A stretch of 64,000 nucleotides of DNA, from the NCBI GenBank assembly GCA_951813615.1, contig OX638377.1, forward strand, positions 5,491,739-5,555,738, read 5' to 3'. The notes beneath the pieces were generated by a model that did no database searches, was not told where the DNA came from, and saw nothing but the letters and a program-made list of their open reading frames with translations. The DNA is from an uncultured Latescibacterota bacterium (GTDB taxonomy: Bacteria > Latescibacterota > UBA2968 > UBA8231). This document shows positions 5,511 through 14,500 of this stretch, piece after piece. Each line of letters starts with the position of its first letter. Within the stretch, counting starts at the first letter, position 1. A program made the position numbers and the translations under genes.

Positions 5511-8479
5511 AAAAAGTTTTACTGCTGACAATGCTGGCGGGAGGGGCACACGGGCAAACGAGCGAGTGGCTGCAATTGCGCGGCGATCGCCACATGAGTG
5601 GTCGGGCCTCGGGAGTCGGCCAAATGCACGAGCTGCCGCAAGAGCGCTGGCGCTACGACATTGCCGCTTGGGAGGGCTATGTGGAAGTGGCCCAACACGC
5701 GGGCGACGCCTCGGTGTCCTTACCCTTTGCCGCTCCGGTAGCTCCTGGGTACATCGGCACCCAAAGACGGGTCTGGGGGATTGGGCCGCAGGTTTTCGAC
5801 CTTGGCGGCAGCGAGGTGGTCATGCCAGTGGACAATGTCTTCAAAGTGGCCCAGATCCTGCCCGAAGCAGAGGGCTTGCAGCGCTTTGAAATGGGAAATT
5901 CTTTCAGCGACGGCGGGGCCGAGCCCAAGCAAGGCTGGCTGCTCGCGTACGACAGCGGCGAGCCTCGGGTAGTGTGGGAAACCGAGTCCTTTACCAATAC
6001 TTGGGACCCCAATGTTCTCGTGGTTGACGTCGATGTCGATGGCCAGCTCGATATCGTCGTGGCCACCCACTACCGCATCCTCGTCTTCGACGGGGCCACC
6101 GGGGAGACCAAGATGCAGTTGCAGTACCACAGCTACCGCAACTACGGCTGGTTTGGGGCGGCCAACATCGACGACGATCCGTATCCCGAATTCGGCGTGG
6201 TGGCCGATTTCAGCATGCACGCCGAGATCATTGACAACGACGGGACAAAACTGACGCTGCGCTGGCTGCGCGACATTCAGCCCGATCCATCGCAATCGAC
6301 CAAGGTGGTGCGGCCCAAACCGCAGGCTCTAGTCGATGTGGACGGCGACGGGCGCTTCGAGTTGGTGTACAGCATTTACAACGACCAAGGCGACGGCCAG
6401 TGGCACGTGATCGGCGTCGATGCGCTCAGCGGCGAGACTATCTTTGATTTTCCCCAGCACCATTTGCACGGTATGGCCGATGTGGACGACGATGGGCGCT
6501 TGGAACTGTTCGTCTCGGCCACCAGCGGCGAAGCTCTGCCGACCTATGCGCCGCTGGCGGTTTGGTCCTTAGAGGAGGGAGCAGCAACCGTGCGTTGGAG
6601 CCACGAGCGGGGGCGCTTCAGTACGGTATTGCTAAATCAATTGCCCTTGACGGTGAGCACTGGGGCGGCCGACGGCTTGCGCACGGTTTCGACCGGCGAT
6701 GTGGACGGCGATGGGCGACGCGATTTCTTTGCCCTCGCGCCGGATGGGGCCGGCGAAGAGCTAATCGCTTTGGGCAGCGACGCCGCAGGACGCATTGAAA
6801 CGCGGTGGTCGGTGCTCGGTCCAGCCGGGATGGCTCTGGAGACAGCCGCGGTGGCGGACGATGGAGCGGCTTTGCTGTATCTAAAGGGGAGTGGACTTCC
6901 TAACCAAGCGCTGATGCTGGAGCGGGCCTCGGGAGAGCTGCACCAGTGGAGTCGCCAGGCATTTACCCCGGCTGGCACGCCAGTAGTGGCCGATTTGGAA
7001 GGAGATGGCCGGGTGGAAGTGGTCGTGCAGACCGCGACCCGGGAAGTGCTGTGTCTGCAAGCTCCAGGGGAGGGCGGGGGAGAACCCCGACTGCGGTGGC
7101 AGGTACCGGGCTACGGTCAGACCAACAACGCGCCCTACCACTGGGGACTAGTCGCCGCCGACGTGGATGGCGACGGCCGCCGGGAAGTGCTGGCAGCGCG
7201 CGAGGCGGCCAGCGGCAATGCCAGCTTGGTGGCGCTCGCGGCCGATGGCTCCGTCCGCTGGCAGACCGAGTTCGTCGGCTTTGACGGCAGTATGCCTATA
7301 TGGAACTTCAGCGGCCTGTCCTACTGGAGCGTCGGGTATTTCCGCAGCAACGAGTACCTGGATGTGTTCGCCAGTTTGCGGCGCGGCAAGTTGGGCAGCG
7401 AAGTCGGCTTTTTAATTGATGGGCGCAACGGCGAAATCGTCTGGGAATCCAAGGGCTTCATCCTGCCCGAGAACGGCAGCGGCCGCAGTCTGGGCGGGCA
7501 TCCCAGCGCCGTGGGAGATGTGGATGGCGATGGCCTAGAGGAAATCGTGGTGATGTGGCCCGACCGACTGCACATTGTCGATGGGGTCACGGGCACGGCG
7601 CAGGTGGTGCGTCAGGCTTATGGCGACGGACTCAATCCGCTGTTTGAGAGCGACTCCTTTGTCGGCTATGCGTTTCCGGCGGTGGTCGATTTGTTTGGCG
7701 ACAGCCGACCGGAACTCCTCTGGGGGCACTGCAGCTATTTGAGCGCCGTTCTAGACGGTGACGGCCAGCGCATCTGGCAGACCCCGTACCGCAACAACAC
7801 CGAAGTGCGATCGCTGATGGGGGTGGGCGACAGCGACGGCGACGGGACCGTGGAACTGCTGGCTTCGACTGCGGACGGGGTACGCCTATTTCAAGCGGCA
7901 GACGGCGCAATTTTGCTGGAGTTCGACGACGGGGTGCGGGCCCATACGGACGTGGTCTCCGGCGATGTGGACGGCGATGGGCGCGACGAGTTCCTGTTTG
8001 GCAGTGGCACCAAATTGATCTGCGTGGAACAGGAGGAAGGCACCCTGCGCCGGGCCTGGCCCCTCGAAGTTGAGGGTCGCAGCAGTGATATCGCCTTGGC
8101 CGATGCGGATAGGGACGGCTTTTTGGATGCGGTGGTGACGACCACGGACGGCTATGTAAAGGCGTATGTGGGAGAGGCCGCAGCTACTGCCGTACATGCT
8201 GTGGAAAGCACGCCGCAGAAAACGCAGCTATTGCCGCCTTATCCCAACCCTTTCAACAGCCGGGTGCACATCGACTTCAGCGTGGGTCAGGCCGGCAAGG
8301 TGCGGCTGGAGGTTTTCGGCCAGACTGGACAGCGGGTGAAAACGCTGGTAGCGGCGTGGCGCAAACCAGGGGCTTACCAGGTGCTCTGGGACGCGAGCGA
8401 ACTCGCCAGCGGAGTGTACCTCGTGCGCTTGCAAATGGGCGAGATTGTGCAGGAGCGCAAGGTGTCGTTGGTCAAGTGA
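5504..8479 (+). CDS. Secreted FG-GAP/VCBS-repeat protein with C-terminal FlgD-like sorting domain
   Basis: The protein has 991 residues from ATG 5504. The first two codons lie in the insertion sequence, giving MSQKVLLLTMLAGGAHGQ, a signal peptide almost identical to the inferred original MTKKVLLLT. About ten calcium-binding FG-GAP/VCBS motifs follow (DVDVDGQLDIV, DVDGDGRFELV, DVDDDGRLELF, DVDGDGRDEFL and similar), probably forming one or two beta-propellers. The C-terminus carries PPYPNPFNS, VRLEVFGQTGQRV and SGVYLVRLQ, the FlgD/type A sorting domain of T9SS-like secreted proteins. It is the last gene of the operon that starts before the window; loss of coupling to the lipoprotein gene may reduce expression. 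It probably binds carbohydrate or other surface ligands; no catalytic motif was seen. Confidence 0.88.
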   Translation: MSQKVLLLTMLAGGAHGQTSEWLQLRGDRHMSGRASGVGQMHELPQERWRYDIAAWEGYVEVAQHAGDASVSLPFAAPVAPGYIGTQRRVWGIGPQVFDLGGSEVVMPVDNVFKVAQILPEAEGLQRFEMGNSFSDGGAEPKQGWLLAYDSGEPRVVWETESFTNTWDPNVLVVDVDVDGQLDIVVATHYRILVFDGATGETKMQLQYHSYRNYGWFGAANIDDDPYPEFGVVADFSMHAEIIDNDGTKLTLRWLRDIQPDPSQSTKVVRPKPQALVDVDGDGRFELVYSIYNDQGDGQWHVIGVDALSGETIFDFPQHHLHGMADVDDDGRLELFVSATSGEALPTYAPLAVWSLEEGAATVRWSHERGRFSTVLLNQLPLTVSTGAADGLRTVSTGDVDGDGRRDFFALAPDGAGEELIALGSDAAGRIETRWSVLGPAGMALETAAVADDGAALLYLKGSGLPNQALMLERASGELHQWSRQAFTPAGTPVVADLEGDGRVEVVVQTATREVLCLQAPGEGGGEPRLRWQVPGYGQTNNAPYHWGLVAADVDGDGRREVLAAREAASGNASLVALAADGSVRWQTEFVGFDGSMPIWNFSGLSYWSVGYFRSNEYLDVFASLRRGKLGSEVGFLIDGRNGEIVWESKGFILPENGSGRSLGGHPSAVGDVDGDGLEEIVVMWPDRLHIVDGVTGTAQVVRQAYGDGLNPLFESDSFVGYAFPAVVDLFGDSRPELLWGHCSYLSAVLDGDGQRIWQTPYRNNTEVRSLMGVGDSDGDGTVELLASTADGVRLFQAADGAILLEFDDGVRAHTDVVSGDVDGDGRDEFLFGSGTKLICVEQEEGTLRRAWPLEVEGRSSDIALADADRDGFLDAVVTTTDGYVKAYVGEAAATAVHAVESTPQKTQLLPPYPNPFNSRVHIDFSVGQAGKVRLEVFGQTGQRVKTLVAAWRKPGAYQVLWDASELASGVYLVRLQMGEIVQERKVSLVK
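5511..5518 (+). repeat. 8 bp target-site duplication, right copy
   Basis: AAAAAGTT directly follows the right terminal repeat and matches 4447-4454 exactly. In the FG-GAP reading frame it supplies the codons for Lys and Val of MSQKV. Confidence 0.9.
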
Positions 8480-8507
8480 AGCAGAGGCTCCGAAGGCACC
8501 TCCGCAA

Positions 8508-9104
8508 TCACTTCAAACAGCCCTGCACAGCCGCCCGATAGCTCTCCAAACCCGGCGTCTTTAGGTCCTTCTCCTTGGCCAAGTCGTCCCACTTGCGCAA
8601 CTGCACGGCGCTTTCCCAATGGGGATTCTGTTCAAAGGCCACCTTTTCTTCCGCCGACATGAAGCCGCCCTGCAGCTCAAAGCTCCGCTTAGACGCCCGC
8701 GACAAGGTCTGGTAATAGGACCTATCCACCGTGCAGATATAGCGCTTGGCCGGCACATGCAGCCCGACCGGCTCGGTCACGGCGTCGATGAAAAAGGGCT
8801 CCAAATACTCGGCTCCCACTTTTTCGTGCAGGAAATCCTCGGTGAGGAAATCGGCCTCTTCGCTGTGCTCATCAACTAGGAAATGACCCAAGTCGTGCAG
8901 CAGGGCCGCGGCCACTTGCACCGAATCAGCTCCGGCCTGTTGGGCTTGGTGGGCGCATTGCAGGGCGTGTTCGAGTTGGGTCACGACCTCGTCGTAAAAG
9001 GACTGGCCCCGCCGCTCCATGTACGCGAATAAAGCATCGACTTTCTGGGTCGGCGTGCCTTGGGCCAATTCTCTGGCTAGGGAGGGATCTATGAGATTAT
9101 TCAT
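8508..9104 (-). CDS. PhnZ-like HD-domain di-iron oxygenase
   Basis: The protein has 198 residues. The HD-fold metal ligands are His46 (VTQLEHALQ), His70-Asp71 and His74 (LLHDLGH), His93, His116 and Asp173. Shifted by 12, these fall on the published iron ligands of PhnZ (His34, His58, Asp59, His104, Asp161; His80 is off by one), and Glu39, His74, Lys120 and Ser138 fall on its Glu27, His62, Lys108 and Ser126. PhnZ cleaves 2-amino-1-hydroxyethylphosphonate to glycine and phosphate, after hydroxylation by the PhyH-type enzyme PhnY. The PhnZ numbers are recalled, not looked up. No phosphonate transporter is adjacent, and the nearest PhyH gene is at 22996. A related substrate, as in other MIOX-like HD oxygenases, is possible. 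Confidence 0.75.
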   Translation of the reverse strand: MNNLIDPSLARELAQGTPTQKVDALFAYMERRGQSFYDEVVTQLEHALQCAHQAQQAGADSVQVAAALLHDLGHFLVDEHSEEADFLTEDFLHEKVGAEYLEPFFIDAVTEPVGLHVPAKRYICTVDRSYYQTLSRASKRSFELQGGFMSAEEKVAFEQNPHWESAVQLRKWDDLAKEKDLKTPGLESYRAAVQGCLK

Positions 9105-9198
9105 GGCTTTTCCTTAACATTGTTACCAAAACTACCTTTATTTTTTAGTGCGCTTAGCCGACATCAAGCAGTGCCCTGACAACTATCTGGAGGAATGT

Positions 9199-10152
9199 AT
9201 GGCCCGGTATCTTCTGAGTCTATCCCTAATCGTCGCGCTGCTAGACGCTGCCAGCGCCCAAAACCCGCCCGCCGATGGTCCTTTCGCCTTCGCCCTGATC
9301 GCGGATATGCCATATTCTCCGACCGACAGCGTCCGCTTTGGGCGGCTCGTCGAGGAAATCAATCGGGCCGAGGGCTTGGAATGGGTCGTTCACGTGGGCG
9401 ATATCAAGGGCGGCAGCAGCCCCTGTAGCGATGGCCTACTACAGAGCCGCTTCGAGTGGTTCCAGCAATTTGCACGCCCTTTCATCTTGGCTCCGGGCGA
9501 CAACGATTGGACCGATTGCCACCGGAGCGGATACCAGCCGCTGGACCGGCTGGCGCGCGTGCGAGCGCTCTTTTTTCCGCAGCCGGGTTGGACTCTGGGC
9601 CAGCACCCCATGCGCGTCGGCACCCAAGGGGGCACCTTCCCCGAGCACGTGCGCTGGACCCACGGGCGGACGAGCTTTGCGGTCTTGCACATCGTCGGCA
9701 GTCGCAATGCCACCGCCAAGTTTAAAGGCCGCACTCGGGCCAATGACAATGAAGTCAAACGTCGCACCGCCGCCGCCATTGCCTGGATGCGTGAAACATT
9801 CACCCAAGCTGCAGAACAGGACCACCGCGCCGTCTTCCTCATCATCCACGCCAATCCGCGCTTTGAGGAGCGCGAAAACGAGCCGGACGGACCGTACGCG
9901 GCTTTTTTGCAGGCCCTAGAGCAAGAAGTCATCCGCTTTGGCCGGCCAGTGGCCCTAGCCCACGGCGATTCCCACTATTTCCGCGTGGACAAGCCGCTGC
10001 GCCAAGCGTCCACGGGCCAGCGCTTGACGCGCTTCACGCGCATCGAGCCTTTCGGCACGCCCGACATCCACTATCTGCGGGTAATCGTCGATCCAGCCGA
10101 CAGCCATATCTTCCAGGTTCACGCCGAAATCGTCGAGGCCAATCTCGACTGA
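9199..10152 (+). CDS. Secreted calcineurin-like metallophosphoesterase
   Basis: The protein has 317 residues. I chose ATG 9199 for the GGAGGA at 9189-9194 and the signal peptide MARYLLSLSLIVALLDAASA; an upstream GTG at 9148 adds unlikely residues. Calcineurin-type motifs are present but altered: ALIADMPYS replaces the usual D-x-H, HVGDIKGG supplies the GD motif, APGDNDWTD replaces GNHD/E, then HANPR, and ALAHGDSHYF replaces GHxH. It is probably a periplasmic or secreted phosphatase or phosphodiesterase of an atypical subgroup. It is divergent from the PhnZ-like gene with 94 bases between them, so phosphate or phosphonate scavenging is a possible shared theme. Confidence 0.72.
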   Translation: MARYLLSLSLIVALLDAASAQNPPADGPFAFALIADMPYSPTDSVRFGRLVEEINRAEGLEWVVHVGDIKGGSSPCSDGLLQSRFEWFQQFARPFILAPGDNDWTDCHRSGYQPLDRLARVRALFFPQPGWTLGQHPMRVGTQGGTFPEHVRWTHGRTSFAVLHIVGSRNATAKFKGRTRANDNEVKRRTAAAIAWMRETFTQAAEQDHRAVFLIIHANPRFEERENEPDGPYAAFLQALEQEVIRFGRPVALAHGDSHYFRVDKPLRQASTGQRLTRFTRIEPFGTPDIHYLRVIVDPADSHIFQVHAEIVEANLD

Positions 10153-10154
10153 GC

Positions 10155-10322
10155 CTAGATCAAAGATGCTTCTCCGGTCTCACGAAGAAGATCTCGCAAA
10201 GGCCGGGATTCGCCATTTTCCTCATTAGCTTCTTCCATTAACAGGGCGTCAACGGCATCCTGTAGGTGGAAAGGAAGCGTCTCCCAATCGGTTTCCCGAG
10301 CGATTTTTTGAAGTTCTGTCAA
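10155..10322 (-). CDS. Small hypothetical protein downstream of the TauD-like gene
   Basis: A 55-residue frame starts at TTG 10322, directly in frame two codons after the TAA of the dioxygenase gene (10326-10328). It reads LTELQKIARETDWETL and ends RDLLRETGEASLI. The composition is protein-like, acidic and helical, similar in style to small antitoxin or addiction-type proteins, but I recognise no family. No ribosome-binding site is visible. It could be translated by reinitiation, be a short readthrough extension, or be the remnant of a gene that lost its start. Confidence 0.3.
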   Translation of the reverse strand: MTELQKIARETDWETLPFHLQDAVDALLMEEANEENGESRPLRDLLRETGEASLI

Positions 10323-10325
10323 TTT

Positions 10326-11534
10326 TTACGCGATGCCGATAATCTCCGGGGGCGTCCCATAGCCACCGGGGATGTGAGCGGCGAGCCACTCCGGAGGATC
10401 GCGTCGCGGCAGCGATAGGACCGGTTCGCCCTTGCAGCTCAAGCGGTACAGCAGCCGGGCGTCGTCGAGCGAGTTGATATTCGACTTGATCGGCGGCGAA
10501 TTGTGCAGGGTCATGTAGTTGTCCCACAGCGTCACATCGCCCGGCGCGTGCAGGTGATCGTAGCGGAACTGCGGCTGCAACACATGCGCTTCGAGCCGGT
10601 CGAGCAACGCGCGCGACGCTTCTGCCGACATTCCCTCCACCTCGACGGCCGGCCGCACTCGTGGCCGCGACGCCCATATCGGACTGTGCAGAGACTTGAT
10701 CCCAGAGCGCGGGTTGGTGCGCACCAGCGGGGCCAGCCAGCCTTGGTCGCCCTCGTTCAACCGCCGCCGTAGCTGAACTTGCTCCAGAGCCGCCTGCTCT
10801 GTCGGCGGCAGCGCCGCAAAGGCCGCGGCCGTGTCGGCAAAGGCCGTCTCGCCGTTCAACGGCAGACACTTGCGCAGCCGCATGAGTTCGCTATCCGAAC
10901 CTTCGTAGTACGGATGAGCCTTGTCGTCGTCGGGTGCCTGCACCCAATTCCCGCCCGGGGCGTCGCGCGCCACCGGCGACTTGTGGGCGAGGAACATCGA
11001 GACGTAGATCGGCAAAGGCTCGTACTCAATGTCCGTGTGCCACGAGCCGCCCCCAGTCACCCTAGCAGGTGCGGCACTGCGTTCCCCCCGAAAGTTGGAC
11101 ACCACCAGCACCGCAGGCGACTCGTGCGGCAGGCATTGCAGTTGGCCGGGGAAGGTGGCGTTGACCCCAGCGGCCGTGCGTCGCTCAAAGGGAATTAGCT
11201 CAAAGGGACCGTCGCTGTCGCCATCTTGCTGAGCTGGTTTGCCCCCGCGCATAAAGTTGTTGGGATGCGGCACCGGCGCGCCCCAGTGGTTGGCGAAGCG
11301 CTCGAAATGGGCTAGGGAAAAGGCTTCCAAGTCCTGCCCGGCAATGCTGACGATGCGAAACTGACTCAGGGCGTCCAGCAAAAAAGCGACCTGCTCGGGA
11401 TTGAGCGGGCGGCACAGATCTATACCGAAGAAGCGCCGCCCGGCACCGCTCGCAGCCAGCGGACCCTCGTTGCGGGCGTCCGCGCCGAATAACTCGCGCA
11501 GCCTTTCATCGAACGGTTCTGTCTTTTGGCCCAT
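10326..11534 (-). CDS. TauD/TfdA-family Fe(II)/2-oxoglutarate dioxygenase
   Basis: The protein has 402 residues, longer than TauD (about 283). The facial triad is visible: GGGSWHTDIEYEP supplies H-x-D and TLWDNYMTLHNSPP the distal His; RLLYRLSCKGEP carries the Arg that would bind 2-oxoglutarate. Such enzymes hydroxylate small acids, sulfonates or amino acids with oxygen. It lies immediately downstream of the two PQQ-ankyrin genes (its ATG is 6 bases from the second gene's stop), so the three are probably co-transcribed. The substrate cannot be deduced. Confidence 0.85.
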   Translation of the reverse strand: MGQKTEPFDERLRELFGADARNEGPLAASGAGRRFFGIDLCRPLNPEQVAFLLDALSQFRIVSIAGQDLEAFSLAHFERFANHWGAPVPHPNNFMRGGKPAQQDGDSDGPFELIPFERRTAAGVNATFPGQLQCLPHESPAVLVVSNFRGERSAAPARVTGGGSWHTDIEYEPLPIYVSMFLAHKSPVARDAPGGNWVQAPDDDKAHPYYEGSDSELMRLRKCLPLNGETAFADTAAAFAALPPTEQAALEQVQLRRRLNEGDQGWLAPLVRTNPRSGIKSLHSPIWASRPRVRPAVEVEGMSAEASRALLDRLEAHVLQPQFRYDHLHAPGDVTLWDNYMTLHNSPPIKSNINSLDDARLLYRLSCKGEPVLSLPRRDPPEWLAAHIPGGYGTPPEIIGIA

Positions 11535-11540
11535 GATGCT

Positions 11541-14500
11541 TTATCGCGCCCCCTCGCGGTTCCCCCGACGCCTCCGCGGAGGAGCGGTGCTGGAGTCTGC
11601 GTCCACCTGCCCTCCGGCGGCCTCCGTGTGCTCTCTGAGTAGCTCGTCGAGGGCCTCGGAGGTATCCAAGTAGTTAGACAATTCATAAGGCGTGATTCTA
11701 AAGCGCCGCGCCCTCACCAGCGGGTCCGCCCCCCGCACCAAGAGTAGACGGGCCATCTCTAGTTGGTCGGCCATGACGGTTTTGTGCAAGGGCGCACTAC
11801 CTCGGTCGTAACGGGTAAACCCACTAGCAATCCCGTCAATATCCACACCGCGATCCAGCAAAAACTCCGCCGCTTCCACCGCGCCACTATAGGCCGCATA
11901 ATTGAGCGCTTCCACCATAATTTGCTCGGCGGTGAGCACGGTGTCCGGATCCGGGTGATACAGATGGCCAACTCCCTCTTTCAACTGGCCACCGGAGTCG
12001 AAGAATTCCGCCATCAAATCGACGCGATTGACGCCAGCGGCAAAGCGCAAGTCCACGTCCGCTCCCTCGGCGACCAACATGCTCGCCAGTTCTAGATTTC
12101 TCTCCCTAAGTGCGTTCCATAACATCTGGCCCCGGTTGCGGTTCACATCCACTCCGTTGGTCACTAGGAGTCGGATCATTTCGGGCTTACTCTCGGCCCA
12201 TTCAAGCTGATCGCTTTCTATGAACATATCCAGCACGCTAAGCGAGTCGTACGTGGCGGCGTTCGGGTCGGAACCTGCTGAGATTAGAGCCGCGGCTAGT
12301 TCAACCGCGTTTTCGGGCAACGGCACTCGTTGCGGCTCACCAGCTAGATGGTGCAAAAGCGTGGCCCCGCGAAAGGACGGGTATTCGTAGTATTCGTCGA
12401 AATAGCCGCGCGCCGTTGCTAGCTCTGGGTATTTAGCGAGCAGCTTCTGTAGCGTCTCGCTGTCTCCGGCATCAATGGCTTCTACGGCCTCGTAAAAAGC
12501 TTTGTGGTCGGCGTCGCTGCGGTCGCGGCCTTGGGGCGGCAGTTCTTCTCCCTCGTGCGGAATGGCCAAGGCGACCAATTCGGGTGGGCGCCTGGAACTG
12601 CCCACTGGGACGACCACGTATTGGCGGCCACCAGCCGTATAGCTCATCGGCGCACCATAGGCATTGCTCGGCAATTCGACGCGACCGATCTCTTCGCCCG
12701 ACGCCAAATCGTACGCCCGCAGATACGCGTCGCGATCGACGAAGTAGTCCCTGCCCGCGTCGGCCAGACCGTGCGGGTCTTCGGAAGTAGCCAACAGGAG
12801 ATTCGGCGTGGCTAGGACAAAGGTGCGATTGTCCCAGCCCATATCTGGCAAGTCGAGGTCCTTGATGGCCGGGTGATCAACCGGCCCCTCGCCTACCGCA
12901 GTCCGCCACAGATGCTCGCCGCTATTCAGGTCAATCGCCGTGATGCTGCCGTACGGCGGCTTGACCAGCGGCAGGCCGCGAGGACCGCGGATGTGCCGGC
13001 CAGCGCGGGCAGAAAACGCCGAATACGCATCTAGGTCGCGCACCGGCCGCAGCTCTACATGGGTAATGGCCATGTGCGATGGCACGTAGAGCACGCCCGT
13101 GCGCGGATCGGCCGCGCCGCCCGCCCAGTCGACACCGCCCGCTTGGCCCGGAACCAATAAAACGCCCTTCTCCGTCGGCGGCGTGTAGAGCGGACCGTAG
13201 TCGTACCGGGCGAGAATAGCCTTGGCTTCCTCGCGCAACTCAGGCGTGAAGTCAATCAGGTCGTCTTCGCTGATGCCTTGGCGCTCAAAGGCCGCCGGCT
13301 TGGTCGGAAACGGCTGCGTCGGCGAAGTCTTCTCGCTGGGCACTTGCGATTGCGGAACTGGCTTTTCCTCGATCGGCCAGATCGGCTCGCCGGTCACGCG
13401 GTCAAAGACAAAGCAAAAGGCCTGTTTGGTAAGCTGAGCGACAACCTTGCGCGGTTGGCCATCGACGACCACGTCCAACAGCAGGGGCACGGCCGCCGGG
13501 TCATAGTCCCACAGACCGTGGTGGACCAATTGATAGTGCCACACCCGCTCGCCGGTCTCGGCCTTTAGACAAACGACTGATTCGCTGAACAGGTTGTCGC
13601 CAGGGCGCTCGCCGCCGTAGTAGTCGTGGCTGGCCGTGCTCACCGGCATGTAGAGGTAGCCCAACTCCTCGTCGGCTGTCATCGTCGCCCAGACGTTCGC
13701 CGCACCGTACTTTTTCCACGCATCGCTTTCCCACGTCTCGTTGCCGTATTCGCCCGCTAACGGAATCGTGTGGAATTCCCACACCTTCTCGCCGGTGCGC
13801 ACGTCAAAGGCCTGCACGTCGCCGGGAGGCATGTACTCGGACGGCGGCCTGAAGTTCGCATCCACGATCGCCGAGCCAACGGCGACCACGTCGCGGCAGA
13901 CTACCGGCGGGGCCGTGACTCCATAGCTCCTGCGCTCTTCTTCACTCAGCGGCCGACGCAGCAAAGCCCCCAAATCGACGCGCCCGTTCTCGCCAAAATT
14001 CGGGTCGGGTAGGCCGGTCTTGGCGTCGATGGAATACAAGTGGGAAGTCGACGTCGCCAGAAACACCCGCTCAATTTCGCCATCGGTCCAATAACTCACC
14101 CCGCGCGAATTGCCCAAGAACGTGGAACGGACCTTCCAAGACTCCGGGTCGAACGCCCACAACTCCTCGCCGGTTTGGCCGTCCACAGCCACGAGAATGT
14201 TGAAGGGCGAACCGTAGTAGAGCACGCCATTGACGGCCAGCGGTGTGCCGCGATTGTTGCCAAAGCGGGGACCGCCACGCCGCCGATCACCCCGACCTCG
14301 TCCCCGGTCCCGATCCCGATCCCGGCTTCGGTTAGCCCTCGCCATCTCGTAGATCTGCTGGTCGCGGGGCCGGTAGCGCCAGATCACGCGCAATTGATCG
14401 AAGTTGTCGCGGTTGATCTGGTCGGCGGGGGTGTAGCGGGTGCCGCCTTGGTCGGCCCCGTAGTACGGCCAATCGACCTCGTCGGCGAATGCCACTCCCG

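Noticed and set aside
10249-10869. 206-codon minus frame over the TauD-like gene
   Set aside because: It is an out-of-frame shadow, rich in Arg and Ala, with no family motif; the TauD frame carries the iron ligands.
14262-14335. Possible CRISPR-like array
   Set aside because: Units are a few bases long with no spacers; it is a coding simple repeat. No CRISPR was seen in the window.
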